A DNA stretch of 64,000 nucleotides from Phragmites australis (lineage: Eukaryota > Streptophyta > Magnoliopsida > Poales > Poaceae), in the NCBI RefSeq assembly GCF_958298935.1, contig NC_084930.1, positions 20,372,001 through 20,436,000 of the forward strand, given 5' to 3'. Below are positions 1 to 12,060 of this stretch, in pieces. Position 1 is the stretch's first letter; each line of letters opens with the position of its first letter. The notes beneath the pieces are model-generated. The model searched no databases. It worked only from the letters and a program-made list of their open reading frames with translations, and was not told the origin of the DNA. Both the position numbers and the translations under genes were made by a program.

Positions 1-1020
1 CCGGCTTCTCTGTTCCCCTCCCTTTACCAAGATAGCGGGCGCAAAAACCGTACATTGGCTAATGCTCTCATAGATGATAGATGGATTCGTGATCTAGATC
101 ATAACCTTAAACTTCTCTCCTAGTTGACTATGTTGATTTTTGGACCCTCCTACAATCTATTCACCTAGATATGAGTGATGCTGTTCCAGACATGATCACC
201 TCGACGCGTACTACTTCAGCGGAATACTCCACCCGATCGGCATACCTCCTCCCGTACAAAGGCCTCATGTTGACCAAGATGGATAGCTTAGTATGGCGGC
301 CATGGGCTCCTCCCTGATGTAAGTTCTTCCTCTGGTTAGTGCTCCCAAGACATATTTGGACTGCCGATCGTTTACAACGATGTGGTTGGTCGAACTGCTA
401 CTTGTGTCAGTTGTGCTTGCGAAACCTTGAGACGGTGGGATCACCTGTTTATGGGCTGTGTAAATACACAGGAAATTTGGCACAAGGTTGCATCTTGGGT
501 GTAGCACCTTAGTCTTATGCCGTGTAATTGGTCAACAAGTTGCCTGGGTCCAGCGGAGCAGATTGGTACACATCAGTCACTCAATGTGCAGCCCATCAGA
601 CAACAAAGTGAATTCGCTCGCTTTGCATTCTTGTTGAATGGGCTGTGTGGAAGGAGCGAAACAATCGTGTCTTCAACAAAAGAGAAAAAATGGTAAGCTG
701 TATCATGTCTGAAATACAGGAGGAGGCTCGGCTGTGGGTCATGGCGGGTGCAATCAGATTTGCCTTCCTTGCTGCCAGCAATGGTCGTTCCACAGAGTTA
801 GCTCGTATAGTCTTTTGTTCATGTCCTAGTTGTTTTAGCTCTAGTTACAAGTTTCTCTAGCCAGTAATCCATCATAGCATCTAAGCCGAGTTGTAGAGCT
901 TCTGTCCGGTGAAACTAGCTAAATGCTAGGTTTGATTGTGTTTACAGTATATACCTTACATGCTGTCTAAACTTTCTCCTCCTTAATTAATAAAAGCCGT
1001 TTCGGATCTTTAAAAAAAAA
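1..1020 (+). mobile_element. 3' end of an L1-type LINE retrotransposon (truncated by window edge)
   Basis: The plus strand reads, in broken frames, as the C-terminal part of a plant LINE polyprotein. Around 345-480 it resembles the zinc-binding zf-RVT domain (residues like WTADRLQRCGW, then CYLCQLC and LETV). Around 640-790 it has the usual terminal stretch KERNNRVFN ... EEARLWVMAGA. Stops and frame changes show that it is dead. The 3' UTR ends with an AATAAA at about 989-994 and a 9 bp A tail at 1012-1020, the expected end of a target-primed insertion. The 5' part lies outside the window, so its TSD cannot be read. Confidence 0.8.
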
Positions 1021-1470
1021 TCTTATCGTCCTTCAGCGTCCCGGTCCTGCCCAGCTTCCCCTGTGTGAAATCAGGTGCCCGCCGTGCTTCATTTCCACAT
1101 CAGTGCGCGCGTATTACACAAGAGCAAATCATGCATCGCAAGGAGCTGATTCGGATAATCAGCCTGAATTCTCTTATTTGTTCCTGTCCTTTACTACCGC
1201 ACTGAATACTCATAGTCTGATACAACCATGCTCATACTACTAGTAATATGCTCTACGCTGCATGTTAACTGAGTAACTAACCTTTATTAATTAGTTTTTT
1301 TCTCTGATCCACTTTGTTTCGGCCCTTAATTGTTCTGAACAGTTCCAAGAATATTTTTCATGCCATGTTACAAGTTAGTGGCCCTGAGTAGGAATTGAAA
1401 AAAAAAACAGCAACAGATGAGCAAAATTACAATTGATCGATCCATCAGCTCAGCGACTAGTACTCTAGAT
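1021..1470. other. Intergenic / 3' flank of the GT61 gene
   Basis: No coding potential is seen here. The stretch lies between the LINE poly(A) tail and the stop codon of the minus-strand GT61 gene, so it should hold that gene's 3' UTR and polyadenylation signals. No clear signal stands out. Confidence 0.5.
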
Positions 1471-2654
1471 CTATTCCGTCGTGATGGACAGGTACACTTG
1501 CTGCATGACCCCTCTGAACCGGTCGATGTCCAGCGTGACGTTCTGGCCGTCAAGGAAGGTCTTCCAAACGTCACGAAATCCCTTACGGTGTATGGACATT
1601 GGGTCGGTAAACACGGGGTGGTCCCTTGGGTACTTGTGCTTTAGCGTGGTCTCATCCGCTATCGCCTCGTACTCGACATACCGGAGCCCCATGTCCGGCA
1701 CCGGTTGGCCGAAGTCATACCAGCACGGCCACTTCATCCCGCCCCACGGGATAATCTGCACTATCGTGCCGTTGTGAGGCAGGAACACCATGTTGGTCAG
1801 CCCAGCGCCGTGCACGCCCACCATCACGTCGCATGAGTTCACCACCCCCGCGATCCGGTCCATGTCACGGACATCCTCTGGTCCCGCAGCAACCACATCG
1901 AAGCCGAGATCTGTCATGGAAGCGATGGCGTCGGCTTCGTTTGTCAGTGCCCTTGAGTGGCGCCGCAGAACCATGACGAGCCGAGGTTTCTGTCCAGAGC
2001 TCCTGCTTATGGGGGTCGCCCATGACCGCTGCAGCGAGTAGGTCCACCGAAGGAAGTCTCTGAAGCCCATCGTAGTATAACCGTTGCGTGATAGACCTGG
2101 GTCAATGCCAAGTATCTTGTGACTCTCCAACCCCACATGCGCCGATGGGAAGCAGCGCACGGCGGTGTCGGCGTCAAAGTCTATGACTGGGTAGATGGAT
2201 AGTGCGGCCAGGATCGGCCTGTACTTGGCAACCCATTTGGAGTCATAGTCAGTAGCAAGTAACTGGACACGGCCGTTGTACTCACGGGCCGTGATGTAGA
2301 GTGGAACGATGATGTCGCTCATGGAGTGGAAGTAGTTTGTACTGTAGGCACCGGTAGAGAAGACCACCGCTGGCACATAGTGCCTAACCGTGCACTGGGG
2401 TGGGACAATGGTGTTGGCGGCTGGCGGACTGGATCGCATGGTCACCTCCCGAATCTTGGACATGGTTTCTTTTTCCCACTTTCGTGCGTATGGGCGGACC
2501 TTGATCGTCGAATTTTCTGGACGGAACGTGGATGCTGATACGACATAGACTGTGGCGGATTTTCCATGGATGCGCAAGTCTCCTTCCATTGTGCAGGTGT
2601 TCGTGTGATAATTGCTGAAGTTGCAGGTTAACTTGCTGATTCGTGTTGCCATGT
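1471..2654 (-). CDS. GT61 exon 4: the whole catalytic domain
   Basis: This exon is open over 1184 nt and carries DUF563/GT61 signatures. It starts with the cysteine-containing region MATRISKLTCNFSNYHTN and the CTMEGDLRIHG segment. FSTGAYSTNYFHSMSD, the usual F.G....NYFH motif, comes in the middle. Near the C-terminus are VGVHGAGLTNMVFLP and VQIIPWG. The acceptor AG (2656-2655) follows a pyrimidine-rich tract, and the exon begins with two bases that complete an Asp codon split by intron 3. Because of that, the in-frame ATG at 2667 is in the intron and is not a real start. No frameshift or internal stop is present. Confidence 0.9.
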
Positions 2655-3714
2655 CTGCATATGACACAAGTGTGATTAGAAAATTCTCTAAAATCGTATT
2701 TTATTCTCATTCTTGGCCAATTTTTTTGCATATGCTGGTTGTGTAAATTGTGCAACACACCAAATTAAGAGCCTTTCATTTAAGCCCAGAACATGAATCA
2801 AGGTAACAATCAATTATAGAAAATATGGAATTTATAACAATGATTCTTGAATGGGAACTTGTACGTGAATTAATTAGAGAACTATCTTTTGGCCTGTTCG
2901 CTCGAAGAACTTGGTTTTGTTGGTTGGGATCTGTAGCAAAATATATTGATTAATATCAGCTTTCATATATGGTGCCAAGAGTGCAATTGCATTGTAGCGC
3001 AAGCGCAATACATACATACAAATATAAAACATACCTTGTAATGATCTAGTAACAATTAGGAGTATTGATGCACATTGTACAATAAGTAGTTCGGCGCACT
3101 ATGATTTTCAGATTTAATAACAGCTTGAAGTAATGCAAGGGCGCTTGGCCACCTATTGTAGTAGCTAGGAATTAGAATGTCATTTTATCGGTCAACTTGT
3201 GCTGAAAACGAAAATACTTTATTCCATTTGTTTTGTTCAAAGAATACTGATCATACTATCACAATCTTTCAAGTTTCTAAGTGCTAACTCACAAATAAAC
3301 TCCTCAAGTATACAGCTAGTTATGAACATATTTTCTCCCAATCCCATACAAATTATTACTATCTCCGTTTAGAAATAGTAGACGTATTTTTTTACTTGGT
3401 GTTCAAAATTGGATTTTGACTAAGGTTTTCTCAAAATATATATCATTTATAGTTACAAATGAAATCATTTTAAATTATAAACCTAATTTTATAATTTTTA
3501 CACACTAGACATTCTTATAATTTAATTAAGAAAGAAGTCTATTTTACTCCCATGAACTATATGGTTAGTTCGGATAACCCCCTAAACTATTAAATTGTCT
3601 ATTTTACTCTCCTAGACTATTAATACCGGATCACTTTAGCCCCTGAGCTATTTCCGGAAGTGGTTTTGTTGACGTGGTTGCTATGTCACCCGGTTTTTTA
3701 CCACGTGGCTACCA

Positions 3715-3768
<54 letters not shown>

Positions 3769-6700
3769 TTTCCTTTCTTCTTCCCACTTGAAGTAGAGGG
3801 GGGGGGGGGAGGCGGTGGCTTGACCGGGTGGCTTAGTAGCAGCATGTGGGAACGGCGAGTGTACATCGAGCGGTAGCACGGTGCGACGGCAAGGCGTGGT
3901 TGAGCGACGTGTCCTAGGGGCGTGGAGGTGCTATTGGTGCCCATGCATGGTTCAGCGGCGTCAGCAGGGAAGAACAGAGCATGGGCGGCGCAAGCAAGCG
4001 GTGCGCTGGGACACACTCACAACATGCATGTCCCACGCCTCCTCTACTTCCACTCCGCCTTGACGTCGATTGGCACCACCTCCGACCGCACGTGGAACAC
4101 CATAGTAGAGCACAACATAGAGAGCCATTGTCGAAGGGAGAAGCACTGCTTGAACAAATAGACGTCACTTCCTTGCAGGCAAAGCATGATCGGTGCTCCC
4201 CTTCCGGTAGATCTTTCCTAAGGCATGCTGACTCACCTTGCTACCTTCGGGAAGGCAGCCCAAGCAGCCCGAGACGGGGGCCTCGGGAGGCATGGAACCG
4301 GGAGGTGGAAGCTTTGGGATGCAGGACTCCTAAAGGTTGGGGCTTCAGGAGGCCAAAGCTTCAGGGGACCAAGGCTTCAGGAGGTCAGGTTTTTGGGAGG
4401 CTTCAGGAGACCGAACCGGCTGAGCCAAGGGAAGGCTTCGCAGGTATGAAGGGGTACTATGAAAGGATTTGATGACTTCGGAGATCGAGCCTTTAATTGA
4501 GTGTCCAGAGATCAAGGCTCCGGAGGGACCTGGATGGTAATCTTCAACCATTAAACTCAGGCTGGTTTATTTCCTCCCCAACAGTCAGTGATAAGGCCAT
4601 TGCACACCTCTTAGCAGAGGAGGTGGAGATGGGCGGCGACTCTGACACCAATGACAACGAGGACGATGAGGAGATGAGCGGCGACTCTGACACCAATGAC
4701 GAGGAGGGGGAAGAGAGATGGGCGGCGACTCCGACATGACCGACGATGACGAGGAGGATGAGGATGAGGAGATGGGCGAATCATAGTCCATTACTTATCT
4801 AGGTTTATGGTGGTAATCCGAATTCAGCAATTTAGATTTAGCCCCCTTCTTCTTTAGTCCGAATGGGTATCTTTTTGTGTAATCTGGACCTTCTTTTGTA
4901 GTGATGAACTTACTTATCTAAATTAATGAAAAGGTCAGTTAATTTGAAAATTGTGTTAAATTGAGAATGCTAGTGAGACAGCTAATTTAGTACATTTTTC
5001 TCATCATCAGATTATCCTACTGCAAATCCTAACTTTGCTTTAGGATGTAGCTGGTATACATGTAAATAGAGGGATGATCAAATTAGTGACAGGTGATAAC
5101 GTCACGTGTCACTAAAGGGGTTATTAGTGATAGGTGAATTTACCACCCATCACTAATTACCAAGTCCCAGTGATGGGGTAGTAAATCCACCTGTCACTGT
5201 GACCCGATCATTAGTGACAGGTTGTAAATTCACCCGCCACTAATGATATGTTTATAAATAACAGGCGTGGGAACCCTAGCCTCCGATTTTTCCTAAGTCC
5301 CGCCATGCTCACCACCCATTCCTCCTTCCCCCAGTCGTCCGCAAGGCCACCCATTCCTCCTTCCCCCAGTCGTCCGCGAGGCCACTGCTCTCTCCCTACC
5401 ATCCCCATCCCCCTCCCCGATGCCGTCTTCCCCTACGCCTTCATCCCCGACTACCCCGATGACGAGGAGCCCACACTGTCATCACCTCCTCCCCAACGAG
5501 CAACCTGATGATTAGGAGCTCGTGCCACCGTGCTCTCCACCGCTATAGTCTTCATCCTTTGAGGTAGGACTCCCGCCATCCCCTCCTCGCTGACGCCTAC
5601 CACCATCGTCCACATCCACCATTGTGAGTTACTTCTATGCATTCTGCCATACTTTGTGTGGAGGGGTGAATGCAAGGTATGTCCGATTATATTACTCAAT
5701 GATGACAACATGAACTTAGCATTTTAGCACAGATGAATTAGGCATGCTATTATCTTAATCATTTAACACTTACTATTGAATACTTAGACTCTATGTGTTC
5801 CTAATGTTGACCCTTGAGTTGCGATTTCTATGTAGTATTTACGGTAATATAGGAGATTGAGGGTATGTGAATCAATGGTTAGCAGTTTAGCACAACCATG
5901 TTGAATTTTTGCTTTTTAATATGCATAAATATGGAGGTTGCAGTGCATGCTATTCTTGGGAATGATTTGAGAATTAAGAGTGCGCTATCACACATACCGA
6001 TAATATGAGATAGACAATTTGGCATTTGGATGGCGACATCAGTCGTAACCCGCTTTCTGAGAGTAAAACTTGATAACATAAGCATGTTCTTGATGTTTAT
6101 ATGCTTGGCATATGCAATTTCTATGTTTACCTATTTTTATTGCTTATGTTCAGTCTTAACAGCACACATTAATTCTTATTCTTGTTTATCTGCTGTTATA
6201 TATTCTTGTCACTAATGTATGCACATTGCACAATAAGTTCATGATGGTTAAAATTAAATTTGTTAGAAAATCCCAAAAATGAATTTAGGTTGCGTAACCT
6301 ATTACGTCGTCTCCCGTTCGGGAGTGTTTGATTATAAATATTACTTGGCAACTCGTCACGATTATAAGAAGATGCTCCAAAATTGTCCACGTACTTTGGA
6401 CAGTTCGAGGATATGTGGCCCGAGTAGTAGGTTTCTGTGCTCATGTCTGGTTCTAGAGGGAATTTTGGTGGTGTCTCCCTATTGTTCTCTGGATACACAC
6501 CCTCTCAGCTTGTTGTCGATATGTGTATTTGGAGAACAGCGGGCTGGTGCTGCCGAAATTTTCTCCAGAACCATACAAGAGCATGGAAACCTAGTCGGGC
6601 CACAGATCCTCGAATGGGATTAGGACTATTAGAAATTAGGTAGGATCCTTCACTTTAGATAAGAAATACATCATATTTTCATAAATTCATATAATAGTGA

Positions 6701-9700
6701 ATATAGTTACTAAGACTTATACAATTGTATCTGCATATTCGAATATACTAGATGTCTACCAACGAGTCATCGGGATCCTCTGACGAAGCACAAGCTCCCT
6801 GTCGGTGACATGGGAACCAGGGGTCCCCGAGTCTCAAGGCCAGGACAATAGAATACCACGTGGCGCCTTCCCTCGAGGACCATCTCCACGAGGCCTGAGA
6901 AGACCCAGTTCCGGGAGGGGTGCTCGAGGCCATGAACAACCCGAGTACCCGTAGTTCCCCGAGGACCCGAGAAGACACAATTCCGGAAGGGGTGCTCGGA
7001 GCCATGAACAGTGGTCCCCGAGTACCCAGAGTTCCCCGAGGACTGAGAAGAGACATATCCAAGAGAGGGCGCTTGGGGCTATAAACAGTAGTCCCTGAGC
7101 ACCCAGAGTTCCCTGAGGACCTGAGAAGCCCCTTGCTGGCGGACCCCACAAGGGCTCAGCGGTGAGGTGTCAATTGGTGAGAGACCCGATGCTGCGTTTA
7201 AGAGGGAGCGTGGCCTGTCACTTCCAGCCACTCCCCCCCAAGCCTGTCGTACTGAGTACGTCAGTCCCTGCCACCGCCTGGCAGGAAGGCGTGGGGACAT
7301 TTAATGCGACGGGTCCCATCGCATGTCACCCTGCGGGGCCCATAAGAGGAACGGCTTGGAGATATCGTCGCTCGGCTCGAGGCATATCACCTGCCACCCT
7401 ACTATGTCAGACCTGCTCTGACTGAGCGGGCATGCGGGGTTGCTCGGCGGCTACCTGGTGGGCCCCCTGCACCTGCTGAAGTTGGTGTAATGGGCGACAG
7501 GACCGGTCGAGGGCGCATTTTCAACCCCCTGTAATGTCAAACTGCAGCCCCATGATGGTTGCTTTCCATTTATGGCTCATAGGAACTCGTCCCCTCCTTT
7601 CTGGGCATGCCAAGCCTCCCCCGACGCGATAAAAGGGGGGTACACTCCAGAGAAGAACAGGTCGGACAAGTTTGAACAAGCTCAAGAAGTAGAAGTCTTA
7701 ACACGCCTAAACAAGCCAAAGCATACGGCACACAAGTCTCAGAAGCTGAGCAGAGGTTCTCCAAGCTTGAAGAAAGGCCGAAGCTCTAGACTTAGACAAA
7801 AAAAACCTTGTAACAGAAGAGATCCAGAGAGAGGCATTCCAAGAGCATTAATAGCATACACACAGGAGTAGGGTATTACGCTCCACGCGGCCCAAACCTG
7901 TCTAAAATCCCTCGAGCATTTACTCCCACTAGCAGCCGATCATCCGTCCTGCCTACATCTCACATACTCGCATTAAATCCACGTACGAGGTAGATTCAGA
8001 ATCATCCCCCCGGCCGAATCTCAAAGGGGGTCCCTCAGGATCCCCGCTTGCGGTGTTCACCCACCGACACTCCCAGTCATACGTTTGCATGACTAGGTCC
8101 TAGTGGAGCAACAATACGAAAGGCAAGGGCACAAGCAAAGTGGCCAATTGAAAAGATTACTGTGATGTAAATTGATGATGTTGACATGCCTACGGAGAAG
8201 AAGGCCTTGCAGATGTTGCAGAAGCTCACAGGCCTTAATGCTCGGGAGAGGATGCCATTGACCCTTCAGATGTTCAATGACCTCACAGTGGATCAAAAGA
8301 ACGCCTTGTTCAATGATGGTGTCAGTACGTTTTTGGAGTTCCCGGAGAACATGAAGGTGAAGGCTTGTAGGGCTGTTATGAAAATGATCGCCAAACTTTG
8401 GAGAAGTCACAAGAGCAAGCTTGTGAACGAGTATATGGAAAAAGATTTGAAGCCCTTCAGCAAGTACCCATATATTAAAAGAGAGGATTGGGAAGCTTTT
8501 GTGACGTTGAAGAGGTCTGAGACATTCCAAATGGAGATTTCAACAAATAAGCAGCTTTGAGCAAAGAACAAGCAGAATCACAACCTGGGCACATGCGGGT
8601 ACATGGGGAAAAGGGATAAATGGTAGGCAGAGGATGCAAAGTTAGCCAACAAAGGCCGTAAGAATCCTTGGTTGCAATTCCCGGGACGATCATAATTGTA
8701 TTTGTGCGTGAGGGGTACACTACCATATAGTGGAGAAATCACCTTCAAATCTAGCAGAACTGAGACAGTCACTCAAAAGGTGAAAGAAATAGAAACCTAC
8801 TCCTCTGAAGGTTCATTTATCGGGGTCAGGGAACATGACATACTCTCCACTGTGCTGGGAAACCCTGAGCACCCAGGTCGCGTTCGAGGCAAGTCCAATT
8901 CCTAGGGCTGGAAGTTAGGCTTCCCCGAGCACATCAGGATGTATAAGAAGAGGAAGATGTCAGTCCCAATAGATGTGGAAGCATTGACCTAGTCAATTGA
9001 GAGACCATTTATCAAGACGTCATGCAAAGGTTTGGGGCACACGGAGTCATAATTCCTAGTGCACCAGTGGGTGGTAGCCCCATTGCTGAACACAAGAGTA
9101 GTCAAGCCTCCAGGGGAGGTTGAACAACCTGTCTTCTCTCCATCTATGGAGCCTGATACCATAGACATTCTTGATGGACCCACGCTGTGCTCGCTGGTCA
9201 TAAGACCTGGAGGTTACTATATTGAGGTTGCAAAGGTCCAGGTGCATCCAAATGTCCAAGTGTTACATACGGTCCCGATACGTTCTAGCTATGCCATGGT
9301 CTTTGTGGATTTCGTACATGCCAATGCCGTGGATACAAATTAGCCCGTCCGCCCCCCCCCCCCCCCCCCATGATGAGATAAAAAATAGAGTCAAGCTCGT
9401 CTTCAAAGGATCCAATGGAAGAGGGGGGACATCGTGGTTCACACGGTATCTAGAAGCGATCCGCCTGAATGTTCAAGTTCCCTACCACAACCTCAGCCTC
9501 TAGATGCGCTAGTTTGCCCCCTCCACCATCTACAGTTAGGCAAATTGAGGGCAGCCCAAAGAAGAAGAAGCCTTTGCTGACTCTGCCATCTACAAGTAAG
9601 CAACCTGAGGGTAGACTAGAGAAGAAGAAGAAGTCCAGGCTAGGGTCCAAGAAGCAGCTGCCGAAGAAATCCAAGTCCTATAGTAAGGACTCAATTGCCG

Positions 9701-11996
9701 AGAAGCGTTGGATAGGGGAAGCTTGGACTAAGGAAATCCTAAAATTCAAGCTTGGGAAGCTCTTGTTGCCAGAAGATCCACTTCGGCGGGTGGGACAACC
9801 TTGTGTTGAGTTGCATAATTACTGCCTACAAGGTTGTAGAGAGAATAAGGTTTCCATTGTCTTATATTACCAAAATCGTCACTTCTTGATTGGGGACGGC
9901 TACTTCCTCATGGGCTTCAATGACTTATACGACCTTCAACCTCAATGGCCTACACACAGGGTTATTGCAATGCTTTACATTGTAAGCCCTTTTAACTAGA
10001 CGTTTATTAATTATTACCATAAAATTTTCCAATCTAACTAATTTCTTATTTATAGACACTTGATACAAGAAACGAGGAAGAAGGAGCCCTTCTGATTCCT
10101 TGACCCCTAAAATTTGACGATTTCTTTGATGGAACAAAAAAGGGAATTCATTGTGGAATATGTGGCTAGAGAAATGAGCCACTTTTCGAAGATGGACTAC
10201 CTGATGGGCACCCACAACATAGGCAGCCATTGGATCTTACTGGTTATTGCCCTCAAGTGGAAGTTGGTCTAGTATCTCGATTTATCAAGACCAGTGGTGG
10301 GACCTAATGGCAAATGGGGACAATGTGACTCTACTTTCGTCAAACAAATCCTTGATGAGTAAGCTCTTCATAACTTAGGTTACATACTGAACTTTTCAAA
10401 CTTACACCAAATGTTGACTATTGGATCCCTCTTTGCATGTTGGGCTTTTGACATGTATATGCGCTGTGATCCAAAGTACAACACGAAGGAGCCCCACATA
10501 CTGACACATAAGACAATCTTCACGGTATGTGTTAGCAGACATATTTGCAAATACTCTACTACTACATTTTTTTCCTTTCAAATTAATGGTTTTTCCCTCT
10601 CCAGTGTCACCAACAACCACCGGGCAACTCCTACGGATTCTACATTGTGTGTCACATGCTGCTATTCATGGCAGCGATGGATATGAAATCCTCAGATGTA
10701 AGATAATTGCATAGTCTTTTCATAGCTGCTTTTATTCATTACAAATATCCGATGATAAAATGATTTTGCTCACGCTAATTGAATACTTTTTTCATAACTA
10801 CTTTCATTCAATAGGAATTCAGCTTACCGGATGGCAACATCGAGGATTCTGCACTCTCCAACATTTGAGTATGGATCACCTCGTTCTTAATGACCGAAGT
10901 CGACTCTTCGAAAGGTGAGTTCTATTGTAGGGAGGCAGGGCTCTGACTTATGTAATTTGTGGTTGCACTTTCGACTTATATAATTTGTAACAATCTTGAT
11001 ATAATTTGTGGTTACACTTTCGACTTATGTAATTCGATGTTGCACTTTTGACTTACGTAGTTCAAGCTCTTGATGTGGACTTACGCCGTTGTACGTTTTG
11101 AGGACTTTCGATTATGTAATTTGTAGTTGCATATCTCGTGACTTGGACCCTACAATGTGGGAATATATCTTGAAATAAATAGTGATTATGGCATGAATGT
11201 ATATGCATGTGTCTTATTTGCAACAGAAGACGGCTGCCAAATCCTGACATTGCTTCAGGATGCAGCTAGGAAACGGGTAAATCCCTTCGGGGGATGAGAC
11301 TATTAGTGACAGGTGATAAATTCACCTGTCACTTATGACCGAGTCCCAGTGATGACTAGCTTTCCAACCCGTCTCTGGAACTCAATCATTGGTGACTGAT
11401 TAAAAAGATCCCCGTCACTAATGACTCATAACACTAGTGACGGATTCTAGTTAATTAGTGATGGGTGGTAAATACACCTGTCACTAATGACTCGGTCACT
11501 AGTGACGGGTTGTTGTTGTCACCCGCCACTGATGACCGAGTCTCAGAGACGGGTCCAAAATCTACCCGTCACTAATGACTTAGTAACAAATGACAGGTGG
11601 TGAGAAACCTCCACTGATGAGTCGGCCAGTAGTGACATTTGTAGTTAACACCCATCAATAATGATCAAGTCCCAGAGATGAGTTGGAAAGCTATCCGTCA
11701 CTGGGGATCAATAATTAGTGATGGGTGGTATATACACCCGTCACTAATGATGGTCACAGTGACGGGCAACAAGCCTGCTCAGGTCATAGGAGATATATTT
11801 TAGTGACGGATCTCAATTATGACCTATCACTGGTGATTGTCATTAGTGAAGATCCCAACCCGCCACTAATATTTAATCATTAGTGACGCAATAAGAGTGG
11901 CGAGTGCAGTAACTGTCACTAATGATGGTTTTCACCCATCACTAATGTGCTCTTCTGACGTAGTGATAGACTTCTTGCTTTAATTAACGGAAGGAG

Positions 11997-12060
<64 letters not shown>

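Larger units (their letters stand above)
5090..11965 (+). mobile_element. Decayed CACTA (En/Spm) element in GT61 intron 3
   Basis: The right terminus is clear. On the minus strand it reads CACTACGTCAGAAGA (11965-11951), the CACTA signature, and is preceded by hundreds of bases of subterminal TAGTGACGGGT repeats. Inside lie a promoter-like start, a leader exon and a CACTA-associated Ulp1-like gene. The matching left terminus was not found, so the left boundary is set at the start of the subterminal block. The element is interrupted by the solo LTR at 6800-8069. Many stops show that it is not autonomous. Confidence 0.75.

Noticed and set aside
2384..2758. 124-residue minus-strand frame overlapping the GT61 exon
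   Set aside because: It is out of frame with the GT61 coding sequence and crosses the splice acceptor.
5451..6498. Short frames on both strands between the leader exon and the solo LTR
   Set aside because: AT-rich, intron-like sequence; no motif, and frames are short enough to be chance.
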